Shown: positions 8,572 to 17,508 of the stretch, piece by piece | Position numbering within the stretch: the stretch's first letter is position 1 | Layout of the letters: every line of letters starts with the position of its first letter | Source: Deltaproteobacteria bacterium | GTDB taxonomy: Bacteria > Myxococcota_C > UBA6777 | NCBI GenBank assembly: GCA_006226375.1 | Contig: SBHC01000075.1 | Coordinates: forward strand, 62,001-126,000 | DNA length: 64,000 nt | Reading direction: 5' to 3' | Program-made: the position numbers and the translations under genes | The notes under the pieces: model-generated | What the model was told of the DNA's origin: nothing | Databases searched by the model: none | Seen by the model: the letters and a program-made list of their open reading frames with translations, nothing else

Positions 8572-9789
8572 GTGAGACAATCGAGTGCCCAAGCGACGGT
8601 ATTGGTCGTCGACGATGATTTACCGTTCCAGGAGATGCTGAAGGCGCATCTACAGGAATGCAATTACGATGTCATCACCTGTGCGAGTGGGCGTGAGGCT
8701 CTGCAGGTTTTGGAGGAGCAGCACGCCCTCTTTGACCTCGCCATCTTCGATGTTTTGATGAGTGATATGGACGGCATCACCTTAACAGAGACCGTCCGTG
8801 AGCATGAGACGCTCAACAGCCTCCCCATTTTGCTACTTACAGGTCTCGGCGCGCCAGACGATATTGAGCGAGGTCTGCGCTCTGGTGCCAACGACTACAT
8901 GACCAAACCGTTCCATCCCACGGAACTCAAAGCCCGGATTCAGAACCTGCTCCGGCTCCAACAGTTTCAACGCAAACTGGAACAACAGTACAAGGTGATG
9001 CAGCAGGATCTAGAGATTGCCAGAGACCTGCAGCTCAACTTGATCCCGGTAAGTCCCATGCGAACCGGCGTGATCAACCTGGCCTGGATTTACCAACCCA
9101 GCTCCTACGTGGGCGGCGACATGGTCAACGTGTTTGCCCTCACTGAGAATCATTACGGCTTCTATGTGGCCGATGTTTCGGGTCATGGTGTGGCTTCCGC
9201 GATGTTGTCGACGTGGCTGTATCACACTCTCAAACCGACCATGGAGCAGCTCTCCCAGCTCACCCCAACAACCAACAAGTTTACAGGGTTGCCCCTGGCT
9301 TCGCCTCGCAGCGTTGCGGTGCTTTTGGATCAGATGCTGTCGGAGAAGAGCAGCGACCACTACCTGACGATGTGCTATGCCATCTACCATGCACCGACCC
9401 AACGTTTCACCTACGTCCGCTGCGGCCACCCCTACCCCATCCTGATCACAGCGGATGGACGCTGCGAGATCCTAAAGGAGGCAGATGGGCCAGCCATTGG
9501 GATGTCCTTAGGGATTCGATTCGTCCCGCACACGCATCAGCTTCAACCAGGTGACCGGTTGTTCTTTTACTCCGATGCGCTTCTGGAGGCGATGTCGGCC
9601 GACGGGGAGCAATTTGGCTTGGATCAGCTCTGCATTGAGCTGATAGCCTCCACCCATTACTCGCTGGATCACCAGATCGAGTACATCCTCCGCGCGGTCC
9701 AAGACTACCAAAACAACGAAGAATTTGAGGACGACGTGACCCTGCTTGGGATGGAAGTCCCTGCCGACCTGGAGCCCAAAAACCCCTAG
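8572..9789 (+). CDS. Response regulator with PP2C/SpoIIE-type serine phosphatase output domain (RsbU-like)
   Basis: A 405-residue protein. Residues about 9-125 are a receiver domain with acidic pocket DDD (14-16) and likely phosphoacceptor Asp60 (AIFDVLMSDMDG). A coiled segment (about 130-160) links it to a PP2C-like phosphatase domain with metal-binding aspartates in GGDMVNVF, YVADVSGHGVASAM and the final DDVTLLG. Such proteins dephosphorylate anti-anti-sigma factors in partner-switching pathways, with a histidine kinase as input. No kinase or STAS/anti-sigma gene lies next to it. The GTG at 8572 is preferred over a TTG at 8551 because GGAGAGG lies 6-7 bases before it. Confidence 0.92.
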   Translation: MRQSSAQATVLVVDDDLPFQEMLKAHLQECNYDVITCASGREALQVLEEQHALFDLAIFDVLMSDMDGITLTETVREHETLNSLPILLLTGLGAPDDIERGLRSGANDYMTKPFHPTELKARIQNLLRLQQFQRKLEQQYKVMQQDLEIARDLQLNLIPVSPMRTGVINLAWIYQPSSYVGGDMVNVFALTENHYGFYVADVSGHGVASAMLSTWLYHTLKPTMEQLSQLTPTTNKFTGLPLASPRSVAVLLDQMLSEKSSDHYLTMCYAIYHAPTQRFTYVRCGHPYPILITADGRCEILKEADGPAIGMSLGIRFVPHTHQLQPGDRLFFYSDALLEAMSADGEQFGLDQLCIELIASTHYSLDHQIEYILRAVQDYQNNEEFEDDVTLLGMEVPADLEPKNP

Positions 9790-9825
9790 TCCCCAACCTC
9801 CACAGAGAGAACCCGTTCCAACCAG

Positions 9826-9891
9826 ATGGACCGAAACAAGGAGCGGATCATGGACAAAGTGATGGAAGACATGTGGCCTGACGACGAGTAA
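9826..9891 (+). CDS. Possible 21-residue peptide ORF
   Basis: An ATG-initiated frame of 21 highly charged residues ends at TAA 9889-9891, 36 bp after the phosphatase stop. There is no convincing ribosome-binding site and nothing recognisable in the peptide. It is noted only because it is compact and follows a regulator gene; chance is likely. Confidence 0.15.
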   Translation: MDRNKERIMDKVMEDMWPDDE

Positions 9892-10082
9892 CTCTCGATC
9901 CTGCACTTTGCCCGTTGTTGTTCTACCAAGCCCCACAATACCGAGCACCTACTCTACTGAAGCACACGGTTGAAGGGTGTAACTCTGCAAAACCAACAAT
10001 CTAAAAAAAAGCTGTGATAGAGGCGCAAAAGATCCGTATTGGGGGCAGGAGTCAAACCGTGTAGTTCCCGTGAGTCATGCGC

Positions 10083-10111
10083 TTGACATGCGCCCATGAC
10101 ACTGCTAGTTT
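10083..10111 (+). promoter_or_regulatory. Sigma-70-type promoter for the UDP-sugar operon
   Basis: Perfect -35 TTGACA (10083-10088), 17-bp spacer and -10 TAGTTT (10106-10111), about 95 bp before the first start codon. A similar element, TTGACA-N16-TAGTTT, precedes the small gene at 41050. The two also share GACACT just before the -10. Confidence 0.6.
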
Positions 10112-10205
10112 GCGACACCGAATTGAAAGAACCGACTAGAACGATTGGGATTTGCACCGGGTCTTCCCTTGCTGAGCCCTAGACCAAATGAGAGTGGGAG
10201 AGTGA

Positions 10206-11159
10206 ATGATGTCCAAACGCGTGCTCATTACAGGAGGCGCCGGTTTTCTGGGCTCACACTTGAGTGACAGGTTGATCGAACGTGGCAACACCGTCATCAA
10301 CACGGACAATTTGTACACAGGTGACCTGCGAAACCTCAAGCATTTGATGGACCATCCCCGGTTCACCTTTATCGAACACGACGTCTGTGACCCGCTTGAT
10401 CTGGAAGTGGACGAGATCTTTAACCTGGCCTGCCCAGCTTCACCTGTCCATTACCAAGCGAAACCTCTCTTCACGCTCAAAACCAGCTTCATCGGCGCGA
10501 TGAACATGCTGGAGTTGGCCAAAAAGAACAACGCGAAGATCTTCCAGGCGTCCACGAGTGAAGTCTACGGGGATCCAGAGGTTCACCCTCAAAAGGAAGA
10601 TTATTGGGGCCATGTGAACCCCATCGGAATTCGTGCTTGCTACGACGAAGGCAAGCGCAGCGCTGAGACCTTGTTCTTCGAGTACCACCGACTGGAAGGC
10701 GTTGAGATCAAGGTTGTCCGTATCTTCAACACCTACGGACCCCGAATGCACCCCGCCGATGGACGCGTGGTAAGCAACTTCATCCTCCAAGCTTTGAAAG
10801 GTGAAGGGCTCACCCTCTACGGAGACGGCGAGCAAACTCGGTCCTTCTGCTATGTGGATGACTTGATCGAAGGATTCCTCCGACTGATGGACTCACCGTC
10901 CGAGGTGACGGGTCCCATCAACATTGGAAATCCCAACGAGTTCACCATTAAAGAACTCGCAGAGCATGTCGTCTCGCTGACAGGTTCGTCTTCGACTCTG
11001 ACGTATCTTCCGCTCCCCAGCGATGACCCCAAGCGTCGCAAGCCTGACATCACCAAGGCCAAAGAGGTCCTGGACTGGGAGCCCAAGATCCTGTTGGAAG
11101 AAGGCCTTCAAAAAACCATCGCCTACTTCCGCGAGCTACTCGAATCGGAATCTGCATAA
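10206..11159 (+). CDS. uxs: UDP-glucuronate decarboxylase (UDP-xylose synthase), extended SDR family
   Basis: A 317-residue NAD-dependent SDR enzyme. The N-terminal Rossmann motif is [10 protein letters not shown] and the active site is Tyr-x3-Lys in CYDEGKR, preceded by [11 protein letters not shown]. The segments [10 protein letters not shown] and [18 protein letters not shown] are characteristic of UDP-glucuronate decarboxylase/dTDP-glucose dehydratase relatives. It would convert UDP-glucuronate to UDP-xylose. The next gene encodes UDP-glucose dehydrogenase, which makes the substrate, so the pair forms a UDP-glucose to UDP-xylose path. Two ATGs (10206 and 10209) are possible; GGGAG lies about 8 bases before the first. 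Confidence 0.92.
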   Translation: MMSKRVLITGGAGFLGSHLSDRLIERGNTVINTDNLYTGDLRNLKHLMDHPRFTFIEHDVCDPLDLEVDEIFNLACPASPVHYQAKPLFTLKTSFIGAMNMLELAKKNNAKIFQASTSEVYGDPEVHPQKEDYWGHVNPIGIRACYDEGKRSAETLFFEYHRLEGVEIKVVRIFNTYGPRMHPADGRVVSNFILQALKGEGLTLYGDGEQTRSFCYVDDLIEGFLRLMDSPSEVTGPINIGNPNEFTIKELAEHVVSLTGSSSTLTYLPLPSDDPKRRKPDITKAKEVLDWEPKILLEEGLQKTIAYFRELLESESA

Positions 11160-11209
11160 CCACAGAATCTTCCAATCCTCACCACGACCGAGATGAAAGG
11201 GATAGTTTC

Positions 11210-12520
11210 ATGAAAATTTGTGTTCTCGGAGTCGGCTACGTCGGACTCACCACAGCTGCTCTGTTCTCCGATTTGGGTAATGTCGTGCACTGCATCGACA
11301 TCAACGAAGAGCGCATCGCCAACCTCAAGAAAGGCATCATGCCCATCTATGAGCCTGGCCTGAAAGAGATTGTGGAGCGCAACATCGCAGAGAACCGATT
11401 GCTGTTCTCGACCGATACAGCGTCTGCTGTAAAAGAAACAGAGATCATCTTCATCTGTGTTGGAACTCCCCCCCAAGCCTCGGGCGAAACCGACCTGTCG
11501 CAGGTTCAGTCCGCTGCCATCAGCATAGCCAAGGCCCTCAATGGCTACAAGATTGTGGTGAACAAATCCACGGTTCCAGTGGGAACCGGTGACTTTGTCC
11601 GACGCACCATCGAAGAGAACCGACTGGAAAACCACAACTTTGATGTGGTCTCCAACCCTGAGTTCCTTCGGGAAGGCTCGGCCGTGCAGGACTCCTTCGA
11701 GCCCGACCGCATTGTGATTGGCGCTCCCAACAAACAAGTCGCGCTGAAATTGCTTGAGCTGTACGCCACACTTGAGCGTCCGATGCACATCACCGACTTG
11801 TACTCGGCAGAGATCATCAAGTACGCATCCAACGCCTTCCTCGCGACCAAGATTTCCTTCATTAACGCAATCTCCCACCTCTGTGAAGAAGTCGGAGCCG
11901 ACGTTACCGTCGTGGCAAAAGGAATGGGCGCTGACAGCCGAATTGGCCGAGCGTTCTTGAACGCGGGCATCGGCTACGGTGGCTCTTGCTTCCCCAAAGA
12001 TGTGGAGAGCTTGATCCACACGTCGGGAACCTACGGGTATGACTTCAAGATGTTGAAAGAAGTCATCTCTGTGAACAAGGGCATGGTCCCCCACATGATC
12101 GGCCGCATCGAAGAATTGATCGGTGACGTCAAAGGCAAAACCATTGGCGTGTTGGGCTTGGCGTTCAAGCCCAACACCGACGACATCCGTGAAGCCAAAG
12201 CCATCGACATGATCCAGATCTTGATGGAGCGTGGCGCGACGGTCAAAGCCTTCGATCCCCAGGCGATGGAGCACACCAAAGCCATTGTTCCAGATGTGAC
12301 CTACACGCAAAACGCTTACGAGGTAGCGGAAAACGCAGACGCCCTTGTCCTTGCCACCGAGTGGCGAGAGTTTAAGCTTCTCGACATGGAGCGCATCCGT
12401 AACTCCATGAACCAACCCGTGCTCCTCGACGGTCGTAACTTCTACAACCCCGAGGAAAAAACCCGCATGGGCTTCACCTACTACGGTCTGGGCCGAGGCA
12501 TCTTCCGCCCCAACTCTTAG
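11210..12520 (+). CDS. ugd: UDP-glucose 6-dehydrogenase
   Basis: A 436-residue enzyme of the UDP-glucose/GDP-mannose dehydrogenase family, which oxidises UDP-glucose to UDP-glucuronate with two NAD+. The N-terminal NAD site is MKICVLGVGYVGL. The catalytic Cys lies in GYGGSCFPKDV, and the C-terminal UDP-binding domain starts near GVLGLAFKPNTDDIREA. It starts 50 bp after uxs with AAAGGGA before the ATG, so the two are co-transcribed. The product feeds the decarboxylase upstream and probably surface polysaccharide synthesis. Confidence 0.96.
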   Translation: MKICVLGVGYVGLTTAALFSDLGNVVHCIDINEERIANLKKGIMPIYEPGLKEIVERNIAENRLLFSTDTASAVKETEIIFICVGTPPQASGETDLSQVQSAAISIAKALNGYKIVVNKSTVPVGTGDFVRRTIEENRLENHNFDVVSNPEFLREGSAVQDSFEPDRIVIGAPNKQVALKLLELYATLERPMHITDLYSAEIIKYASNAFLATKISFINAISHLCEEVGADVTVVAKGMGADSRIGRAFLNAGIGYGGSCFPKDVESLIHTSGTYGYDFKMLKEVISVNKGMVPHMIGRIEELIGDVKGKTIGVLGLAFKPNTDDIREAKAIDMIQILMERGATVKAFDPQAMEHTKAIVPDVTYTQNAYEVAENADALVLATEWREFKLLDMERIRNSMNQPVLLDGRNFYNPEEKTRMGFTYYGLGRGIFRPNS

Positions 12521-12619
12521 AACCCTCGCTCGCTTTCCCTTCCTCTCCAAGTTTCTCCCATACAAGCACCTGTCATTCCAATCGTTGATAAGCCCCACAA
12601 ACCATTGTCACATCAGGTC

Positions 12620-12633
12620 TTGATCTGCATCAA
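12620..12633. promoter_or_regulatory. FNR/CRP-family operator, perfect TTGAT-N4-ATCAA
   Basis: TTGAT-CTGC-ATCAA matches the FNR consensus exactly and lies 144 bp before the CBS gene at 12778. Downstream, TATACC at 12660-12665 or TACGCT at 12655-12660 could serve as the -10. The second gives nearly the -41.5 geometry of FNR-activated class II promoters. The first CBS gene has an equivalent box at 266-279. Confidence 0.65.
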
Positions 12634-12777
12634 GGTTCAACCTCAACGTTCGCGTACGCTATACCTTGTAGGCAACCCAGCGAGCGACAGCTAGCTAGGC
12701 CTGATGAGGACGATGTTTGCCAGAAGGCAACAACCCTTTTGTAGGTGTTCTGCTCTTGTGAGCGAAGGAGGAAGGTG

Positions 12778-13194
12778 ATGAAACAAGTATCCGATTTGAT
12801 GAGTATGGACCTGGTCACTCTGTCTCCAGAGCACCTTTGTTATCATGCCATGCTCAAGATGCATGAGCACTACTTGCGCCACATCCCTATCGTTGATGCA
12901 AAGGGAGACCTTGTAGGCATCATCTCCGACCGGGATGTGAAGCAAAAGCTCACCGAAAACCTGAACATTGAAGACGCCAACCAATCCGAAATGGAGTGGA
13001 TGCTTCAACCTCTGGAAGAGTTAATGTCCAAGGCACCCGTGACGGTCTACCCCGACGAAAACATCAAGGACGTCGTGAGATTGTTCCTCAACCAGAAGAT
13101 CTCTAGCGTGGTAGTGCTGCCCAGAGACAGCCAGAAGCCCGCAGGGATCCTCACAGAGACCGACCTCCTTCGGCTTCTGCAGTCTCACCTCTAG
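12778..13194 (+). CDS. Two-CBS-domain protein (paralogue of the gene at 403)
   Basis: A 138-residue stand-alone CBS-pair protein. The first motif is QVSDLMSMDLVTLSPEH ... RHIPIVD ... LVGIISDRDV and the second LMSKAPVTVYPDENIKDVV ... ILTETDLLRLL. Start ATG 12778 has an excellent GAAGGAGGAAGG site; the GTG at 12745 has none. Length and layout equal the protein at 403, with the SDRD motif at the same place, so the two are paralogues. A perfect FNR-type box lies upstream, which suggests a role under low oxygen or nitrosative stress. It is convergent with the large surface protein gene that follows. Confidence 0.9.
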   Translation: MKQVSDLMSMDLVTLSPEHLCYHAMLKMHEHYLRHIPIVDAKGDLVGIISDRDVKQKLTENLNIEDANQSEMEWMLQPLEELMSKAPVTVYPDENIKDVVRLFLNQKISSVVVLPRDSQKPAGILTETDLLRLLQSHL

Positions 13195-13211
13195 GAACAA
13201 GAACTCAAGGC

Positions 13212-15989
13212 TTATTTCGATGTCAGGGGATTGGGAGAGCGTCGTCGGAGGATAACCAGAGCAGCGAGGAAGAGAATCACAAACGGCAGGGGTGAGGGGT
13301 CCTGGGTGGAACAACCACAGCCTCCTCCACCGCCTTCTTCCGCTGTGGAGTTATCGCTGCCGGATGTTGTATCAACAGCACCTGAGTCTTCTTTGATGGT
13401 GCTTTGCTCCGTGGATGAGTCATCTTTGCCAGGATTGGTGCCCTCATCGTTCGCCGTTTCGGAGGAACCACCGTCATTGGCAGGCTCAGAAGAACCTTTC
13501 TCCTCGGTAGACTCCGTTGCACAGTTGGTACCCACACACTGACCGTTCTTGCACTGCATGTCTGTTGGACAGGTTACGTTGTTGCATGGATCATCAATGC
13601 ACACACCAGAGAAGCAGACTTTGCCTTTGGTGCAGGTTGTGTTGGCACATGCATCCGCATCGCATTGACCAGAGTTGGGATTGCAGACCTCACCTGACTG
13701 ACACTGAACGCCATCGCAAATGTCTTTTTCGCACTTGCCTTCAATGCACGTTTCGCCAGCTTTGCAGCATCCACAAGCAGTGACGCACTTACCATCCCGA
13801 CAGAATTCATTCGCTTGACAGCTTACACCCTGACAGGGATCAGCCATACAAGCAGCGTTCTTGCAGACCTGTCCTTGAGGACAGCCGTTGGTGTAACAGT
13901 CTCCGCCAGACTCAGGATTGCCTTCAGTTGTGGCTTCGCTGGAGGTTTCTGTGTTGGTACCAGCGTCGGCGGAAGGTTCGGGTTTGGGTTCAGGACCTGG
14001 CTCTGGCTTGGGTTCGGGTGGTGGCTCGGGGATAACTTCCGGACAGCTCAACCCATCATCAATCTTACCGTTGCAGTCGTTGTCTTGCTTGTCACAAACC
14101 TCTTGGGAAGAGACAACCTGACCCGCACAAGAAGACCATGATCCGTTCGTACAAGTTTCAGTGCCAGCCTTGCAAGGCTGTTGGCAGGTATAGGTACCAT
14201 CCTGCTTCTTGGTGCAACCTGCAGTCCCTTTGTAACAAGGACGAGTAAGCGCTCCCTCTTTCTTGCCATCACAATCGTTGTCTTTGCCGTCACAGATCTC
14301 GGGTGCCCCAGGGTAAACATTCTTGTCTTTGTCATCACAGTCGCACTTGGAAAGGGAGGATGGACAACCGGGAAGATAAGGAAAGCCATCCCCATCCTCA
14401 TCAGAAGCGAAGGTCACTCCAACAGAAGCCGAGTTGTTCGTCCGGGTAGGTTCTTTGATGAGGTTGCTGGGGTCGATGATCATGGCGATGTAGCCTTGAC
14501 CCCCTTTGACAGTCTTTGGAATCTGGAGATTGACTGTTCCAAACTCTGTAAAGTTCGGAGACAACGACGTAAAACTAAGCGTGGAAAGAAGGGTTCCCGA
14601 TGTGGTCACGGGCTGCTTGTCCGAATAGTAGAATCCAACAGAGTAGCTTCCAACTTGGGCTTGCCCTGTGTTCTTAATCTGGTAGCTCAATGTAATGGAG
14701 CCACCAGCCGTTCCCACCTGTGCAGTAGAAGAAAGAGACTGCGCAGCAAGATCCACCACCCCTGTAATAAGGATGCTGGCAGTTTCGGTGTTGTTCGTCT
14801 CGTTGACCTCCGTAATCGCGGAGGTCGGATCCACAAAAGCTCCAATGTAGCCTGGACCCAGAGGCAGACTGGAAGGCGTGCTGACCACCACATTGGTGAC
14901 GGCCGAAACCTGTCCACGCTGAATGCTAAGCTTCTTTTCAGACCCCGGCAAGTATGTATCACTTGTGGTAATGGTGGCGTCTTTGGAGAAGTAGAAGCGG
15001 ACCACAGCGTTGGTCGCGTCCGCACCGCCTGTGTTGGCAACCTGGAACGAGATGTTAATGGGCACACCCGCAAACACAGAGTTGGGCTGAACCTTAAACT
15101 GAGACAGCTTGAGTTCAGGGCGGGCTGTCACAATCGAGATGCTATCCAAAAAGGTGTTGTTGCCTTCGTTAAACTCGTTGATTTCTTTCTTGTGGTCCAC
15201 AGACACCTGGATGTAGCGGGTGCCCGTTGCTGTGCTAGAAGGCAGCAATAACTTCTTGGTTGTATAGGTCAGTGAGCCGTTAAGAGGGAAGTCATAGGTG
15301 ATGACTTCCTCTCCCAAGTCGAGAGAACAACTGGCGCTGCTGCTCGTGGAACAATAGAAGTACTTCACGGTGAAGTTGGTGCTGAAGCCTCTGCCGTTGT
15401 TTTTGATGGTTATCTTTCCCTGGAAGAAACCATTCTGGGAGATGGTGTTTCCTTCCAATGGAATGACTGCACCCGTCACCTGAAGGTCAGGTGTTGGTGG
15501 ATTGACCGTAATGGTACCACGGTAAATGTTGTTGTTGTTCGCAGAGCTATACTCGTAGATTCGATTGTTGTAATCCGTAAAGATCTTGATGTAGCCTGTC
15601 CCTACCTTTGCGTTAGCAGGCAAGGTAACAGTAACCGTCCTTTGCGGAGACCGCTGACTCGCACCCAACGAAGTGATGCGATACTCATTGTTGAGATAGG
15701 TATCGCCCGAGATACTCGTGGTGGAAGTGTTCGTCGCTGTGTAGTAGATCCGCGTGTCGAAGTATGTCGTTGCGGAAGCTCGACCTGCGTTATAAATGCG
15801 ATAACTCACCGTAAAGGTAGAGCCTGCAGAGATCGTTGTGGGCGTAATGGTGACGTTTTCGACGCGGAGATCGGCATAGGGAGAGTGTGTCGCGAAAGCC
15901 TGACGCTCCGAACCCAAGCACACCAAACTCAATCCGAAAACCAAAAAAACCCAACGAAACCCAACCAACACGAAGCGGTTTCTTGTCAT
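13212..15989 (-). CDS. Secreted surface protein with CARDB repeats, MopE-type metal-binding region, Cys-rich modules and MYXO-CTERM-like tail
   Basis: A 925-residue exported protein. A signal peptide covers about 1-33. Four CARDB-type adhesion repeats span about 39-525, each of the form L.v..i......aG......y.v.N.G. About 529-650 is a MopE-like region with CDCDD ... EICDGKDNDCDGK and EVCDKQDNDCNGKIDDG, which bind Ca2+ or other metals. A Pro/Glu linker leads to a Cys-rich region of roughly six short EGF-like units (about 697-825), then an acidic Ser/Thr linker. The end is GGGGCGCS, a membrane helix and RRR, like the MYXO-CTERM sorting signal. ATG 15989 has GAAGGG 10 bases upstream; a GTG at 16007 is the alternative. 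It is probably a surface-anchored adhesin or structural protein. Confidence 0.85.
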   Translation of the reverse strand: MTRNRFVLVGFRWVFLVFGLSLVCLGSERQAFATHSPYADLRVENVTITPTTISAGSTFTVSYRIYNAGRASATTYFDTRIYYTATNTSTTSISGDTYLNNEYRITSLGASQRSPQRTVTVTLPANAKVGTGYIKIFTDYNNRIYEYSSANNNNIYRGTITVNPPTPDLQVTGAVIPLEGNTISQNGFFQGKITIKNNGRGFSTNFTVKYFYCSTSSSASCSLDLGEEVITYDFPLNGSLTYTTKKLLLPSSTATGTRYIQVSVDHKKEINEFNEGNNTFLDSISIVTARPELKLSQFKVQPNSVFAGVPINISFQVANTGGADATNAVVRFYFSKDATITTSDTYLPGSEKKLSIQRGQVSAVTNVVVSTPSSLPLGPGYIGAFVDPTSAITEVNETNNTETASILITGVVDLAAQSLSSTAQVGTAGGSITLSYQIKNTGQAQVGSYSVGFYYSDKQPVTTSGTLLSTLSFTSLSPNFTEFGTVNLQIPKTVKGGQGYIAMIIDPSNLIKEPTRTNNSASVGVTFASDEDGDGFPYLPGCPSSLSKCDCDDKDKNVYPGAPEICDGKDNDCDGKKEGALTRPCYKGTAGCTKKQDGTYTCQQPCKAGTETCTNGSWSSCAGQVVSSQEVCDKQDNDCNGKIDDGLSCPEVIPEPPPEPKPEPGPEPKPEPSADAGTNTETSSEATTEGNPESGGDCYTNGCPQGQVCKNAACMADPCQGVSCQANEFCRDGKCVTACGCCKAGETCIEGKCEKDICDGVQCQSGEVCNPNSGQCDADACANTTCTKGKVCFSGVCIDDPCNNVTCPTDMQCKNGQCVGTNCATESTEEKGSSEPANDGGSSETANDEGTNPGKDDSSTEQSTIKEDSGAVDTTSGSDNSTAEEGGGGGCGCSTQDPSPLPFVILFLAALVILRRRSPNPLTSK

Positions 15990-16242
15990 GTTACTAAGAC
16001 CCTTCACTCAAATACCTGCCAGTTAGACAATGCTAACGCCTTCAAAGTACTTCTGAAATGCTATCAATCTAACACGGAACCCTCCGAGAAACAAGCCATT
16101 GACGCCAAGGCCTTTTGCCGCAACAACAAACCATCCCAAAGAGAAAGTTGTATACCCAATAGACCCCTCTCAGAGGCATTCGTCTCGTAAAATCCCAGGC
16201 ATCCAAGGCTTCACCCCTCATAAAAGAGCTTGTTATCCTCTG

Positions 16243-17505
16243 TTAGGGTGGGCTAGCGGGCCACTTCGATCGCTGCCAACGCCATGCACACGAACGAACA
16301 TCAAACACCTTAGAACCTCTTCCCCAAACTTTCTTCCCCCGGACAACAAGCAAGAATGGCCTGTCATGAAATCGTCGACACAACGTTCGATGAACCTGAG
16401 AAAAGAAGAACCGAGTCGGAGGAACTGTTGTCCCAAACCTTCGCATTGACCAGGAGTGAAGGTCCACCATGTGCAACGAGACCCACTGCTCCTCCCTCTT
16501 CAACGCTTTGCGAAGAGGAACTCGGACCACAGGGCTTGCATAGGGCAGCACCGCTTTGGGCAGTCGGTGAAAGACATTTCGAGGTATCAAAAGCTGCGTG
16601 TACACATAATTGCCAGAGTACAAGGCGAACGAAGCGTTGGCCCCAGTCCAAGACCATGTGTGGAGCAGAGGAACGATCCCAAGAAGGCCCACCCAAACCA
16701 AAGCCATCCCTTTCGCAGGCACCGACTGTGACGTCGTGGAAGGAGTTGGACTCCCTTCGCATAAGACACGCCAGGGAAGAACCCAAAGAGACCGCCGCGA
16801 TGGCCAGGCCACCCACACCAGCAAGCCCACACAATACAGATTCCAGGGGATCACGCAGATGTCATGTCCCATGGTGACAAGGGAGACAACAATCCAGAGA
16901 TGCATGATAGCGAGGCACACAACGGCAACGCGCCTTGTCCTTCCAAAGCAAAGTAGGACCCCAAAAAGCAACTCAAGGGCTCCAGCGACGACTCCCAAAA
17001 CAGCTCCCCACTGTGACCAAAGCACAGTCTGCCACTTCGCCGGGAAGGTGGCGACCAACACAAGAACGATGCTTTGACCTGAGTCGAGGTGCAGCTTGTG
17101 CCAGCCCGACCAAACATAGACAGCCACAAGGAGCCACAACGAAAACCACTCCAGCTTGAAGTCGCGGTCTGGTTCTCCGGAAAAAACAGCCAACAACAAG
17201 CTGGTCAAGGCAAAGTGGTACAGCCAGGGTTGCCACCGAGTCAGATCCGTCACGACAAGAAGACCAAGTGACACAACAAGCCCAACAAAACCCAGACGTC
17301 TGCTCGGGAACCGAAGGATGAAAGAGAGTGAACCCACAAAAAGAGCAAGCCCTACTAGATTGATGAGCAGAGCCAGCCCTTGTGAGGTGGGGAGCAAGGG
17401 AAACAGGGGAAGGTCAGAGCGGGGAACCCACAAAGGAGCAGAGAGGGCCAAACAGCCCAACAAGCCAACAACCAAGAGCCACCGGAGCCGTGACTGGACG
17501 AGCAT
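16243..17505 (-). CDS. Multi-pass membrane protein of unknown function
   Basis: 420 residues with about eight or nine hydrophobic helices spread over the first 300, then a soluble, Arg-rich C-terminal region of about 110 residues. A short motif (VYVWSGWHKLHLDSG) near residue 135 loosely recalls the HTTM/DoxX-type membrane families. That is too weak for a functional call. It begins 3 bases after the stop of the Cys-rich protein gene, with the GAG of its ribosome site inside the upstream stop region, so the two are translationally coupled and probably act together at the cell envelope. Confidence 0.75.
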   Translation of the reverse strand: MLVQSRLRWLLVVGLLGCLALSAPLWVPRSDLPLFPLLPTSQGLALLINLVGLALFVGSLSFILRFPSRRLGFVGLVVSLGLLVVTDLTRWQPWLYHFALTSLLLAVFSGEPDRDFKLEWFSLWLLVAVYVWSGWHKLHLDSGQSIVLVLVATFPAKWQTVLWSQWGAVLGVVAGALELLFGVLLCFGRTRRVAVVCLAIMHLWIVVSLVTMGHDICVIPWNLYCVGLLVWVAWPSRRSLWVLPWRVLCEGSPTPSTTSQSVPAKGMALVWVGLLGIVPLLHTWSWTGANASFALYSGNYVYTQLLIPRNVFHRLPKAVLPYASPVVRVPLRKALKREEQWVSLHMVDLHSWSMRRFGTTVPPTRFFFSQVHRTLCRRFHDRPFLLVVRGKKVWGRGSKVFDVRSCAWRWQRSKWPASPP

Positions 17506-17508
17506 GTC

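Larger units (their letters stand above)
9790..10205. other. Intergenic stretch of 416 bp holding a promoter and one tiny ORF
   Basis: No gene of normal size is visible. It holds the strong promoter match at 10083-10111 in its second half and a 21-codon ORF at 9826. A direct repeat of CATGCGC occurs near 10077-10095, overlapping the promoter. No tRNA-like fold was seen. Confidence 0.5.

Noticed and set aside
10040-10100. A possible tRNA-like segment before the UDP-sugar operon.
   Set aside because: No cloverleaf with matching acceptor, D, anticodon and T arms could be drawn, and no T-loop consensus is present.
10160-10180. A -24/-12-like spacing (GG and TTGCT) upstream of the UDP-sugar operon.
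   Set aside because: Only the -12 half fits the consensus, and a much better sigma-70-type promoter lies just upstream at 10083-10111.
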